From: CAVVVS01 sp963751355
GTDB taxonomy: Bacteria > Bacteroidota > Ignavibacteria > Ignavibacteriales > Ignavibacteriaceae
Direction of reading: 5' to 3'
NCBI GenBank assembly: GCA_963751355.1
Contig: CAVVVS010000046.1
Span: 71,766 to 135,765, forward strand
Length of the DNA: 64,000 nt
Shown here: positions 45,557 through 55,900 of the stretch, piece after piece
Layout: every line of letters begins with the position of its first letter
Position numbering within the stretch: position 1 is the first letter of the stretch
Program-made: the position numbers and the translations under genes
The notes under the pieces: model-generated
What the model was told of the DNA's origin: nothing
The model's database searches: none
What the model saw: only the letters and a program-made list of their open reading frames with translations

Positions 45557-48409
45557 TTATTTCAGAAGTAATAATTTCTTAGTAGACGTAAAATTATTAA
45601 CTCGTATTGTATAGAAATAAATTCCACTTGAAAGATTTGAGGCGTTAAATTGTACCGAATATTTTCCGGCTTGTTGTTCCCTATTTACCAAAGTTTCTAC
45701 TTTATCGCCTAATATATCATATACTATGATGTTCACAAAACCTTGTTTCGGAATTTGATAGCTGATAGTTGTAGTAGGATTAAAAGGATTAGGATAATTT
45801 TGGTTTAATGCATAATTCTGAGGTATTTTATTTTTAGAAGAATAATTATCGTTTGGTTTAGTTAAGGAACCGGTTGAATTATTCAGTAAGTTTTCCGCAA
45901 CAGATAATCTCATTTGCCATACTTTATCTTTAAGGTTCATTGATTTGATTTCCGATAATATTTTTTTTGCTCTAACAGTATCCTTTTTGATATTAAGATA
46001 AGCAAACAATTCTTCGAACCGGGCATTCGTGCTTTCATAATCTTTCGGATAATTTGTTATTAAATCGTCATAGGTTTTAATTGCTTCACTAAATTCGTTT
46101 TTCTGCAAGAATATATCCGCAATCAAACTTTGTATCTCAGTAATATGTTTTTTACGCTGTAATAAACCTGTGAAGTAATTCTCTATATTTTTACCCGGGT
46201 AGCTGTGATTTATTTTTAACAATTCGGTTAATGAAAATGATACTAAACGGTTTTTACTTATTAGTGTTTGATAATGTTCTATTGCCTGATCAATTTTTTT
46301 CTCATTTTCCAATCTTAAACCTGTATATATATCGGTTAAGTTACTATCATTGACACTACTTACCGAAGATAATTTAGATAATAAAGCTTGATTTCCCGGA
46401 CTTGCACTATTGCCGGCTATCTTAGGTAGAATTCCCTGGTTCCATGGATCCGAAGTTAACACCGGATCGAGGTACAGGTATGAAGTTCCGTCTACATATT
46501 GGTTGGGCTGCCCGCCACCCCAATAATTCTTTTGACCGTAAATTGAACTGTTGTTATAACAGTAAGCATCATAATAGGAGTTATTATATATGCTGTTGCC
46601 CCCGTCTCCCGTTGCCCAATTTGCCGTTATTGTTGAACTATAGCCTGCTGCTATACCATATAAATTATATCTAAACCGGTTATAAGGATAAAGCCCCTTA
46701 CTCGAGTAATAGAATAATGCATCGCTTCCGCCGCCGATATATGCACCCCAGTAAAAACCGCTTATATCATTTAGGTCCGCATAAACTGCAGAATTACTAT
46801 AAAAATAGAGTCCCTGGTAGTTATGATAATAAGAATTACTGCTGGTTTTTGTTAAAACATTGTTATAAATATATGGCTGATACCCCCCGGTTTCACCATA
46901 AATTCCGTTCTGTTGGGGTTCATTTATATAATTGTTTTTTATTGTTGGAGCTGAATTGTATATATAAACTCCATAAGTACAGTTATTTAATGTAGAATTT
47001 TGGATTGTAACATTTGCACCGTTTATACATTGAATACCGGTACTGTTAGTTAAATGAGCATAATTTAGATTGGAACTTGATGCACCCGCACCGTCAAAGA
47101 TAATGGATCCGACATTAAAAGAAATTGGATTAATCGATGTACCCTGGCAATTTAATACTCCATTTACGGTTAATGTTACTCCGCTGGCAAAATTTATAGT
47201 AATGCCAGGATCAACGTTCCAGGTTTCGCCCGAAGGTATAGAGAAACTTTGAGCTATTGTCCCACCATAGTGTTCAATTGTATATTTAAGAGCATTGTAT
47301 GCGTTAATACGACCGTATCCCATGTATCGGTTCCATCCATTTGAATTATAAGAATATTGACCAATTTTATCAGCAGATTTTGTAATAATCGAATAAACTT
47401 GATTTGGAGTCAAAGAATGATTTATAGATAAAATCAATGCACATAATGCGCTGACAAATGGTGCTGAATCTGAAGTACCCCGTCCCTTATTGGTATAAAT
47501 ATTAGTCAAAGCTATAGTTTCAATTGCATCACCAGGAGCTGATACATCAATGAAAGCATCAGTAGGATCATTGATAGGGTCAAGACCAGGACTGTAATTC
47601 CACCCATCAACAAAAGTTTCGTTTGTTCCATCCCATTGTGTTCCACTTACTGCTATTACTTGACCAATAGAACCAAAATTATAAGCTGCTGGATATTGAA
47701 CACTAGGAATATAATCAACATTACCCGGTGCTTGATTACCTGCTGCAGCAACACATATAACTCCATCAAGCAATGCAGTATTTATTGCATTTCTTATATA
47801 TGGATCATCAGTTTCTCCCGTTGTTATCCAACTTAAATTTATAACATCGGCACCTTGATTAATAGCACTAATTATAGATTGATATCCCCAAACATCAAGC
47901 ATAATTTTATCATTCCAGCCTAATGAAGCAACACCTATATTATTATTTGTTACGGCACCTGCAATACCTGCTACAGCACCACCGTGGCCTTCAGATAGAC
48001 CTGAGGGATCAGATATTACATTCCCAACTAGATCATTATGAATAGGAGAGCCCGTAAAAGTATCATTTACGCTAATGATAATATTATTACCTTTTGTAAT
48101 GGCCCAGGCCTTTACAGCGTTTATTCTATTTAATGACCATTGTGTACCAGATTGATATAACGGATCATTTGGTGATGAACATAATTTGATTTGTTCTGGC
48201 CCCATTGCATACTTAATAAAGGATTGTGTTTTTAAATAGCTTATTATTGAATCAATTGGCACTAATTTTTTAAATCTTAGTTGTGCTATTTGTGATATGT
48301 CAGGTACGTCTACTTTTTTATGTGTCCTTTTATTATAAAGTGTACCCCAATCCCTGGAGAGTTTTTTGATATAATTTAATGTGGTATTTCTTAAATTAAA
48401 ATAACTCAT
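45557..48409 (-). CDS. S8 subtilisin-like protease, C-terminal part with T9SS domain (gene split by IS)
   Basis: The open frame has 950 codons, but its first 25 are IS sequence; the authentic part begins NKRTHKKVDV at 48334. The peptidase S8 domain has its likely triad as Asp in SVNDTF, His in EGHGGAVAG and Ser in GTSDSAPFV, with oxyanion Asn in AAAGNQ. A right-handed beta-helix region (NNCTYGVYIYNSAPTIKNN), a TPR-like segment (YDDLITNYPKDY) and a T9SS sorting domain from NQNYPNPFNPTTTISYQI to KKLLLLK follow. The signal peptide and prodomain lie on the other side of the IS. Without them the protease should not be secreted. Confidence 0.88.
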   Translation of the reverse strand: MSYFNLRNTTLNYIKKLSRDWGTLYNKRTHKKVDVPDISQIAQLRFKKLVPIDSIISYLKTQSFIKYAMGPEQIKLCSSPNDPLYQSGTQWSLNRINAVKAWAITKGNNIIISVNDTFTGSPIHNDLVGNVISDPSGLSEGHGGAVAGIAGAVTNNNIGVASLGWNDKIMLDVWGYQSIISAINQGADVINLSWITTGETDDPYIRNAINTALLDGVICVAAAGNQAPGNVDYIPSVQYPAAYNFGSIGQVIAVSGTQWDGTNETFVDGWNYSPGLDPINDPTDAFIDVSAPGDAIETIALTNIYTNKGRGTSDSAPFVSALCALILSINHSLTPNQVYSIITKSADKIGQYSYNSNGWNRYMGYGRINAYNALKYTIEHYGGTIAQSFSIPSGETWNVDPGITINFASGVTLTVNGVLNCQGTSINPISFNVGSIIFDGAGASSSNLNYAHLTNSTGIQCINGANVTIQNSTLNNCTYGVYIYNSAPTIKNNYINEPQQNGIYGETGGYQPYIYNNVLTKTSSNSYYHNYQGLYFYSNSAVYADLNDISGFYWGAYIGGGSDALFYYSSKGLYPYNRFRYNLYGIAAGYSSTITANWATGDGGNSIYNNSYYDAYCYNNSSIYGQKNYWGGGQPNQYVDGTSYLYLDPVLTSDPWNQGILPKIAGNSASPGNQALLSKLSSVSSVNDSNLTDIYTGLRLENEKKIDQAIEHYQTLISKNRLVSFSLTELLKINHSYPGKNIENYFTGLLQRKKHITEIQSLIADIFLQKNEFSEAIKTYDDLITNYPKDYESTNARFEELFAYLNIKKDTVRAKKILSEIKSMNLKDKVWQMRLSVAENLLNNSTGSLTKPNDNYSSKNKIPQNYALNQNYPNPFNPTTTISYQIPKQGFVNIIVYDILGDKVETLVNREQQAGKYSVQFNASNLSSGIYFYTIRVNNFTSTKKLLLLK
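48335..48338. repeat. Target-site duplication ATAA, left copy
   Basis: ATAA directly outside the left end of the IS, repeated at 49608-49611. Removing the IS and one copy joins the protease gene in frame. Confidence 0.8.
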
Positions 48410-48416
48410 TTCGGTA

Positions 48417-49247
48417 TTAATTAAAATATATTTCTGCCGGCGTTTTATATTTTAATGCCTGATGACTTCTCTTAAAATTGTAAAAATTAAAATAATTATT
48501 TAGTCCTTCTCTTAGTTCCTGTATTGATCGATAATCCTTCAAATAAATGTCTTCATACTTTAAGCTTCTCCAAAATCTCTCAATGAAAATATTATCTAAT
48601 GCTCTGCCTTTTGAATCCATGCTCATCATGATTTTGTTGCCAATAACCTTTTCAGTAAAAGCCTTGCTTGTGAATTGGCTGCCTTGGTCGGTATTAAATA
48701 TTTCCGGCTTTCCTTCCTTCAGTGCTCTGTCTAATGCTTCTATACAAAAATGAACATCAGGGCTGTTTGATAACTCCCAGCTTAAGACAAATCTACTGAA
48801 CCAGTCTATCACAGCTACCAAGAATACATAATCTTTGTAAAACGGTAAATATGTAATATCACTTGACCATACTTGATTTGTTTTACTTATCTGGATGCCT
48901 CTTAACAAGTATGGATAAATAAGGCTTTCTTTGTTTGGCTTACTTAGATTTTTCTTTGGCACGATGGCTTGCAAGCCCATTAGCTGCATTAAACGCCATA
49001 TCCGCTTATGATTGTATAGGTCTCCTTGTCTTCTTAGTTCATCAGTTATTTTTCTTACTCCATAGAACGGGTAACTGGTGTAAATGCGATCTATCTTTTC
49101 CATTATCTCAAGCTCTTCTTCCGTCACACCCAGTGGGTGATAGTAATAGCTTGAGACGTTCAAATTTATCAAAGAACATTGCTCTTGAATACTTATCTGA
49201 TATTTTGTTGGCTCTACCATCGCTCGTTTATCTTCAAGAGATAGCAT
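48417..49247 (-). CDS. IS3-family transposase OrfB (DDE integrase)
   Basis: This 276-residue transposase has an HTH_21-like region (YYYHPLGVTEEELEIMEKID, SYPFYGVRKITDEL) followed by an rve integrase core. The catalytic acids are D in WSSDITYLPF, D in NTDQGSQFTS, and E in LDNIFIERFWRSLKYE. It overlaps orfA by 14 bases. A run of nine A before its ATG fits A-AAA-AAA slippage by -1, giving an OrfAB fusion. The frame has no stop or frameshift. Confidence 0.93.
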   Translation of the reverse strand: MLSLEDKRAMVEPTKYQISIQEQCSLINLNVSSYYYHPLGVTEEELEIMEKIDRIYTSYPFYGVRKITDELRRQGDLYNHKRIWRLMQLMGLQAIVPKKNLSKPNKESLIYPYLLRGIQISKTNQVWSSDITYLPFYKDYVFLVAVIDWFSRFVLSWELSNSPDVHFCIEALDRALKEGKPEIFNTDQGSQFTSKAFTEKVIGNKIMMSMDSKGRALDNIFIERFWRSLKYEDIYLKDYRSIQELREGLNNYFNFYNFKRSHQALKYKTPAEIYFN

Positions 49248-49554
49248 TAAATTTTTTTTTAAGCCATTCTAGTTCTACTTGTTGTTTTCCTATTTGCTTA
49301 TAGAGCTCTTCTATCAACTCCGAATTAGCTTCAGTTTTAGGACCTCGCTTATTATTAAATATTTCAGGTAAACTTTCCAAAACCTCTTTTTTCCAGTTGC
49401 TTATTGCATTTGGATGTACCTGGTACTCCCTAGCTAACTCACTCATGCTCTTGTAACCTTTTATTGCCTCCAAAGCTACTTTTGCTTTGAATTCACTACT
49501 AAATTTTTTCCTGATCCTCGACATTTGCGGCTCCTTATTGTTTTTTGTGTCCAA
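49234..49554 (-). CDS. IS3-family transposase OrfA (HTH)
   Basis: This 106-residue protein has a helix-turn-helix of the HTH_8 type (RKKFSSEFKAKVALEAIKG, ELAREYQVHPNAISNWKKE) and a leucine-zipper-like C terminus (SELIEELYKQIGKQQVELEW), as is usual for DNA binding and multimerisation of OrfA. It ends EWLKKKFNAIS where the A-run slippery site allows shift into orfB. Confidence 0.92.
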   Translation of the reverse strand: MDTKNNKEPQMSRIRKKFSSEFKAKVALEAIKGYKSMSELAREYQVHPNAISNWKKEVLESLPEIFNNKRGPKTEANSELIEELYKQIGKQQVELEWLKKKFNAIS

Positions 49555-49583
49555 TAATTCACCACATTAAATTAAGCTTTTTT

Positions 49584-49949
49584 TTACTCCAGTTTTTGGG
49601 GTACACTATAATTAATAGCGATAGTGTCTCCCCATACTTTATTCGGGAAAACTTTTACCATATTAAAATTACCCCATGTATTTTTTAATTTTGATAAACA
49701 ATTCTTCACTTTAGTATTTATAAGTGCACCAATAGAAATGTTTTTTGTTGAGATACTTTTACTCATAACTTTTGAATTAAACTGAATGGTAATCAAATCA
49801 GAATACCGAGTACCGTTTGAATTTAAATAAATATCTGCTTCAGAATGTATATTGGGCTTTGAGAACTTTTTTAATTGTGGATATAAAGATGTAGGAATAA
49901 AGTAAAATATACTAAGCAATAGCAATAAAAATATTTTTATCCTTTTCAT
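49584..49949 (-). pseudogene. 5' part of the IS-interrupted subtilase (signal peptide and prodomain)
   Basis: A 121-codon frame whose first 114 codons are authentic gene: a signal peptide (IFLLLLLSIFYFIPTSLYPQ) and an extended prodomain ending VWGDTIAINY at 49608. The last seven residues are read from the IS end before a stop. Deleting the IS and one ATAA joins Tyr114 to NKRTHKKVDV of the downstream part in the same frame, giving a predicted protease of 1039 residues. In the present state this piece cannot fold into a protease. Confidence 0.85.
49608..49611. repeat. Target-site duplication ATAA, right copy
   Basis: ATAA directly outside the right end of the IS; matches 48335-48338. Confidence 0.8.
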
Positions 49950-49965
49950 GTTATTGTCCTCCCGA

Positions 49966-51408
49966 TTATTGTAGAAGTATCATTTTTTTTGTAATATTTA
50001 TGTTATTAAATTTCATAGTATAAAAATAAATTCCGCTAGAAAGCTTTAATCCATTAAACTCGATATTATAGGAACCTATATTTTGGTATTTGTTAACTAA
50101 ATCTTTTACTTTTTTTCCTTCAATGTTATAAACTAAAATTTTAACAAAACCAGGTTTATTAATATTATATTTTATGTTAGTTGTAGGATTAAACGGATTA
50201 GGATAATTCTGAAATAATTCACACTCTTTAGGTATTTTATCTTTAGGCACAATATTTACACCATCTATTGTAGAATAAATCTCACACATGGCGGTTGTCG
50301 AAATTACAGGTAGGGCTGAATCTCTCCATGTAGTTCCACCTATACTAATAACTTCGCCATTTGTTAGTCTACATATTTGTTGTAAGCTTTGGACATAGGG
50401 AAATTTGGCAGAATATATATTTTGAAAAGAAACTGGATTGTATAATTCCCAGGTATCATTTCCAATATCTCCTCCGGTTAATAAAACCAGTCCGTTATTG
50501 AGTAAAATCGATGAATGTGCATCTCTATTATAAACTAATGGAGTTATTAATTTCCAAGTATTTGTTTTTGTAACATATATTTCACAACTATTTAACCATT
50601 GTCCTGAAGGATTTTTGTAATTAGAACCACCTGAGACAAATACATTACCGTTCGATAATAATAATGTCGATTGATTATATCTAGCAATATTAAGTGAATC
50701 AACAATATTCCATTTTCCAGAGGAAGGATCAAAAATTTCACAATCTTTTTCTTGACCATTTTTGATTTCACCTCCGATGACTAATAATCTTCCATCGTTA
50801 AGTACTACTGTGGAGTGATTTGCTCTTCCAATTTTGAGGCTATCTATTTCAAACCATTTATTTAATAAAGGGTTATAAATTTCGGTGTCTTTTAAATATT
50901 GAAATGTTTTCATATCCTTACTTAATGATATTCCACCTGTTACTATTATTTGACCATTGTTAAGTTTATTTGCTGTATAACCGAAATATCTAGAAATTTT
51001 TAACGAGTCGGTTAATGACCATTTGTTTTCAATAATGTTATAAATCTCACAACTTTTAAGTTTGTAACCTCCGATAGCAATTACTCTATTACTATCCAAG
51101 AGAACAAGCTTATGATTTGTTCGTGGTATATTCATATTTGCTATATAGTTCCATGTATTTTTTTTATAATTATATTCCTCACAGGTGTTTGTTATTGTAT
51201 CTTTGCTATAACTTTGACCGCCAGTTACCAATACATTACCATTTGGAAGAACGATAGAAGCAAAATCACTTCTGTCAAGGTTCATTGGAGCTACACTAAT
51301 CCATTGTCCATAGTTTTGTGCAATTGTATATGATAAAGAAGAAAAAAGTGAGAATATTATAATTATTAAATTTATGTATGTAATTTTGTTACAAGTTATC
51401 GATAACAT
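49966..51408 (-). CDS. Kelch-repeat T9SS cargo protein
   Basis: This secreted protein of 480 residues has a signal peptide (INLIIIIFSLFSSLSYTIAQ) and a kelch propeller of about six blades. Typical blade edges include NGNVLVTGGQ, SNRVIAIGGYKLKSCEIYN, NNGQIIVTGG, NDGRLLVIGGE, SNGNVFVSGGS and NNGLVLLTGGD, each followed by an EIYN/EIFDP strand and W-type residues. The C-terminal T9SS domain starts ELFQNYPNPFNPTTNIKYNI and ends TKKMILLQ. ATG 51408 follows an AAAGGT site; an upstream TTG is the alternative. It lies just upstream of the split protease gene and may be cotranscribed. Confidence 0.88.
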   Translation of the reverse strand: MLSITCNKITYINLIIIIFSLFSSLSYTIAQNYGQWISVAPMNLDRSDFASIVLPNGNVLVTGGQSYSKDTITNTCEEYNYKKNTWNYIANMNIPRTNHKLVLLDSNRVIAIGGYKLKSCEIYNIIENKWSLTDSLKISRYFGYTANKLNNGQIIVTGGISLSKDMKTFQYLKDTEIYNPLLNKWFEIDSLKIGRANHSTVVLNDGRLLVIGGEIKNGQEKDCEIFDPSSGKWNIVDSLNIARYNQSTLLLSNGNVFVSGGSNYKNPSGQWLNSCEIYVTKTNTWKLITPLVYNRDAHSSILLNNGLVLLTGGDIGNDTWELYNPVSFQNIYSAKFPYVQSLQQICRLTNGEVISIGGTTWRDSALPVISTTAMCEIYSTIDGVNIVPKDKIPKECELFQNYPNPFNPTTNIKYNINKPGFVKILVYNIEGKKVKDLVNKYQNIGSYNIEFNGLKLSSGIYFYTMKFNNINITKKMILLQ

Positions 51409-51468
51409 TATTTTACCTTTCTTCAAAACCTATTAAATAATAATCATTGTATAAATAGGGTAATGTCC

Positions 51469-52107
51469 CTATTTTTTATAGGGGAATTTATAGGGGAATT
51501 GCTCTAAGCTTAGGTATTTCAATTCTTTAGTTGTTCTTAAGCCTAGTTTCTTTTTAATATTTTCCACATGGCTTTCTATTGTCTTAACACTTAGAAATAA
51601 CTCATTTGCAATATCTTTATTCTGCATGCCGTTCCGGATAAGTATGAATATTTCTTTCTCTCTTACTGTTAATATATTGAGATTGTCAATACCGGTTTTT
51701 TCTTCTGTAAACAAAAAATTAATAATATTTTCGCTGTAATATTTTTTGCCGTTGGATATACTTATTACAGCCTCTTGTAATTTATCAGGCACTTCTTTTT
51801 TACTAACTATGCCTTGAATATCATTCTCTATAAAATAGTGCAAATATTTTTTATCTGTTTCACCGGTAAACAGTATTCCTGGCGTATTACTTCCGGAAAT
51901 TAAGTTGTACATAATATCAATCTCACTTGTACTCAAAGAACCGTCGTCGAAAACAATTGCCTCATACTTTTTGTCTTTAAGTAAATAATCATGTTTTGAG
52001 TAGTCATCAAAATCCGGAAGAATTAAAGGAGCCGAGGCAAAAAAATTAATCAGTCCGGTTAATACTAATGGTTGTACCGTCAGGAATAAAGTTCTTATTT
52101 TATTCAT
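51469..52107 (-). CDS. LuxR/NarL-type regulator with receiver-like domain
   Basis: This 212-residue protein has a receiver-like N terminus (MNKIRTLFLTVQPLVLTGL) and an acidic site in IVFDDGS where a phosphorylated Asp would lie. The usual acidic pocket after strand 1 is missing, so phosphorylation is doubtful. The C-terminal LuxR helix-turn-helix is complete: LTVREKEIFILIRNGMQNKDIANELFLSVKTIESHVENIKKKLG. It precedes the kelch and protease genes on the same strand and may control them. The tail carries a short repeated motif (FPYKFPYKK). Confidence 0.88.
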   Translation of the reverse strand: MNKIRTLFLTVQPLVLTGLINFFASAPLILPDFDDYSKHDYLLKDKKYEAIVFDDGSLSTSEIDIMYNLISGSNTPGILFTGETDKKYLHYFIENDIQGIVSKKEVPDKLQEAVISISNGKKYYSENIINFLFTEEKTGIDNLNILTVREKEIFILIRNGMQNKDIANELFLSVKTIESHVENIKKKLGLRTTKELKYLSLEQFPYKFPYKK

Positions 52108-52915
52108 CTTTTCTGCTGCTGTTTTAATTTTATAATTTGTTCAGATTTATATTTTTGTTGTTATAACAATGTGAGTCATAAGAATAAGAACAAGAAATTA
52201 TAATGATCCTTGGAATTGTTTTGCTCTGCCTATTACCGTATCTAAAAATTTTAAGTGTAAAAGTGAGTCATCGTTATAATTTTGTGCAAAGGAAATATAG
52301 TTACATAATCCATTATACGGCAATAAGTTAACTTCTCACTCAATAAATGTCAACTAAAAAATTTAAATTTTAAAAAATTACTATGTATTGATTTTGGACA
52401 AAAGTTAACGGATGGAATAATAAAAATTGTAAGGATTGTAATCTTCACTAACAAAAATAAACATTGCCGAACTGCTCAATTGTTAAATTGTTTTATATGG
52501 TTGCTCACATTACTCCGAAACAAATTCTTCTAATTTTCTAAATAATTAGGAATTATATCAGAATAACATGGGACTTAAAATTTATTCATTATCTAGTTAC
52601 ATTTTCTCCGTTCGGGGAAATATAGTGTAGCCCGGGACAATGTTCCGGATTCGCTTGTTAAAAATCCCGGCGGGGACGCCGGGGAGCGCTGTAATCTTAA
52701 CGAGCTACTATTTCGCAATGCGCCAGGCTGCGTCCTCGCAGCCGGTGTATGAAACAAAAGACCGGTCAATGTTAACAGCTTGTAAGTCTTTTGGGAATTT
52801 ACAAATTCAAGCCTTTTTACGGAGTTAAGTAAATAATCATATTGTTTCATAACAATTAAACAATTCCGGTCGGCGTATCCCGAAAATTTTCGGTAGAAGC
52901 CGGACGCGTTAAATA
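52108..52915. other. Intergenic region with GC-rich palindromic element
   Basis: About 800 bases without a convincing gene. The part up to about 52610 is AT-rich and probably holds the LuxR-gene promoter. Bases 52625-52750 are clearly richer in G+C and contain hairpins (see the repeat entry). The frame 52593-52850 on the minus strand is formed by this element and is not considered a gene. Confidence 0.5.
52625..52750. repeat. GC-rich element with two stem-loops
   Basis: CCCGGCG-(4)-CGCCGGG at 52666-52683 and GGCTGCG-(4)-CGCAGCC at 52726-52743 stand out against the AT-rich surroundings. The second stem recurs, with a 1-base loop change, at 56445-56462, so this looks like a dispersed palindromic element lying on both sides of the Asp-box gene. 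Confidence 0.55.
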
Positions 52916-55900
52916 TTATATTTCTCTCATCTCTTTGGGTATAGTTATCTTCACCGGGGTTTCCGCCGGTAATTGCAGTTTTGATAAACCTTCCTGATCC
53001 AACAGTACATTAAGTTTTTTAATGTCATTTGATTTTAACTGCGGCCATTCTTCGTTGACACTCATTAATCCTTTATTCATAATATCAAAACCCGTCTTCA
53101 TTTGTCGGGTTGGTTCCCTGTCGGCGCTTAATACGGGCCCTTCCAAACCGGCAATATTTACAGCCTGCAGAGATTTTCTAAATTTATTAATTTTCTCTTG
53201 AAGATTTTTAATTTCCGATTTTAAACTGCTGCTGATTTTTTTATCATTTTCCAGCTTATATAATTGAGCATTTATGGTGTCAGCCGTTTTCGTAAGTTGA
53301 TAGTGCTCCGATGCAGCATTCCATATCTTTAATGCAAGATTTAATTGATCATTCAATGCCTCTTTTGAAACCTTTACCCGCGGATCCATTTTTACATTTA
53401 ACGGCTGAGAGTACGTTTTCCCGTCAACGGTAAGCTTGACCGTATATTTGCCTGGTAATACCATCGGACCCTGAGGTTCTATTACTGTTCCTTTTCCGGC
53501 AATCGCCGCGAAACCGTAGCCGTGATGCTTCACCGGAACAAGAGGATATCTGAGATTCCAGGTAAAACGGTTCAAACCGGCATGAGTTGTTAAAGGATGA
53601 AACTGAGGAAGCCACTCTTTCATAAAGTAAGGCTGTTCGAGTACCGGTACAGGTTTATCGTTGCTTGAATAACTTCTTACAAGATTCCCTTCTTCATCAA
53701 ATATTTTAAGTACAATCGGTCCTGTAGGAGTGGAATGTAAATAAAAATCAATTATTGCACCTGCCGGCGGATTTTCACCGTGCGGAACTTCGGGAGGTAA
53801 CGGCGTATCATTACTTTCACTTCTTCTAATCCGTATTGCCTGCGCAGGTTTGAATAAGTAAACATTTTGATCAAGATCATTTTTACTTATTTGCCGCAGC
53901 GGTGTTAAATCATCCAAAACCCAGAATGCTCTGCCGTGAGTTGCTGCAACCAAATTATTTTCATGAATTGTCAAATCCCTAACGGAAACTTCAGGCAAGT
54001 TCAATTGAAGAGGCTGCCAATTAGCGCCGTCATCGAATGATATATAAACACCTTTTTCCGTTCCTGCATAAAGCAAACCTTTTTGATAAGGATCGGCTCG
54101 TACCACGCGCACGAATGAACCCTCAGGAATTCCTTTATTAATTAACGCCCAGTGTTTTCCGTAATTATCAATGCGATAAATGTAAGGTGCAAAATCATTC
54201 AGCCTGTGGCGGTCAACAGCAGCATACGCAGTACTTTGATTAAACGGAGATGCATCTATAATACTAATCTTACTCCAAGGTTTCAGTCCCACAGGAGTTA
54301 CATTCTGCCAATGCTGCCCGTTATCTTTCGTTAATTGAATTAATCCGTCATCTGTTCCCGCCCAAATTACACCAGGTTTAACAGGCGAAATTGCAATAGA
54401 GTAAATCACTCCCCATCCTTTATGAGACATTCCATTTTTTACTTCAATATTTGTGTTCGTTAAATCCGGGCTTACAATTTTCCAGTCCAATCCCCCGTCA
54501 TTCGTTTTTAAAAGCTTTTGTGCTCCGTAATAAAGCACATTATTATCATGAGGATCAATTGCAACAGGAGATGTCCATGTAAAACGGAATTTACGCTGCG
54601 GCATTAATTCTCCCCATTCCGAAAGCAGCCATGGAGAAATAACCTGCGATTGCCCGGTAACGCGTTCAAAGCGAAATAATCCGCCGTAAGTATTGCCGCC
54701 GTAAACTATATTCGGATTTACAGGATCAGGCAAAATATACCCGCTTTCACCTGCACCTATTGAAAACCAATTTCTGAATGTAATTTCTCCGTAATCGCTC
54801 CTGCTGGTAATTGAAACCGTTCCGCAGTCCTGCTGCGCGCCGTAAATTCTATATGGAAATTGATTATCGGTGGAAACATGATAAAACTGTGCTGTCGGCT
54901 GATTGTACCAGCTGCTCCAGGTTTTACCGTTATCAAGGCTAACCGATGTACCCTGGTCACTTGCTTCGATTAAATGACTGTCATTCTGAGGATCAATCCA
55001 CACGAAATGATAATCATCACCGCCGGGCGAGCCTTTTATTGCTTCAAATGTTTTACCTCCATCCGACGACTTAAAAATTGAGCGGTTGGGTATATAAATA
55101 ATTTTAGGATTTTGAGGATCAACAAATACTCTTCCGAAATACCACATCCTGGTAATAATATTGGGATTGTCGTTTATAAATTTCCAGTGATCGCCTCCGT
55201 CACCGGAATAGTATAATCCCGAACCTTTGCGGAGAGCCTGAATTAATGCATATACATACTGCCCGCCTGAACCTGTAACTACCGACAAACCTATTCTCCC
55301 GAAAGGAGCAGAGGGTAATCCGTTATATTTTACTTCGGTCCATGTTTTTCCTTCATTGGTAGATTTATAAATTCCGCTTCCAGATCCTTCTTCGGGAGGA
55401 TACTGGCTCCACGGAGTGCGGTGAGCTTCCCACAATGATGCGTAGACTACTTGAGGACTTTTACTATCCCACGAAAGATTGATAGCGCCGGTTGAATCAT
55501 TTTTATATAAAACTTTTTCCCATGATTTTCCGCCGTCGGTTGTTCTGAAAACTCCCCGCTCTTTATTTGGAGCGTAAGCATGCCCGAGTGCCGCAACCAA
55601 TACAATATTTGGATTATCCGGATCTACCAGAATTTTTCCTATATGCCGTGTATCTTTCAATCCGAGAGATTCCCAATGCATTCCGCCATCAGTTGATTTA
55701 TAAACACCTTCTCCGTAAGTAATATCCGATCTCATATCAGCCTCGCCCGTACCCGCATAAATTATATTTGGATCGGAAGATGATATTGCCAAAGCGCCAA
55801 TTGACGGATTTATTTGTCCGTCGTATATAGGTTCCCATGTTAATCCTGCATTTGAAGTTTTCCAAACTCCGCCGTCAACGGCTCCGAAATAAAATGTTGA

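Larger units (their letters stand above)
48339..49607 (-). mobile_element. Complete IS3-family insertion sequence
   Basis: This 1269-bp element has imperfect inverted repeats of about 47 bp (48339-48385 and 49561-49607), both starting AGTGTACCCCAA...CTGGAG and sharing AATTTAATGTGGT further in. It is flanked by the 4-bp duplication ATAA. Inside are orfA and orfB in the IS3 arrangement with a -1 frameshift window. Both genes look intact, so the element may be mobile. It interrupts a T9SS-type subtilase gene in the codon after Tyr114. Confidence 0.92.

Noticed and set aside
46444..47252. Plus-strand open frames opposite the subtilase
   Set aside because: They mirror the low-complexity Tyr/Asn-rich beta-helix coding strand; no protein family pattern.
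48380..49566. Alternative IS ends at TGTGGT with a TTAA duplication
   Set aside because: TGTGGT repeats lie inside longer matching arms. The outer ends (AGTGTACC) with ATAA restore the protease frame, whereas the inner ends would leave IS arms and a stop codon within the gene.
52593..52850. 85-codon minus-strand open frame
   Set aside because: It lies across the GC-rich palindromic element, has an Arg/Ser/Pro-rich composition unlike neighbouring proteins, and has no ribosome site; it is likely a by-product of the repeat.
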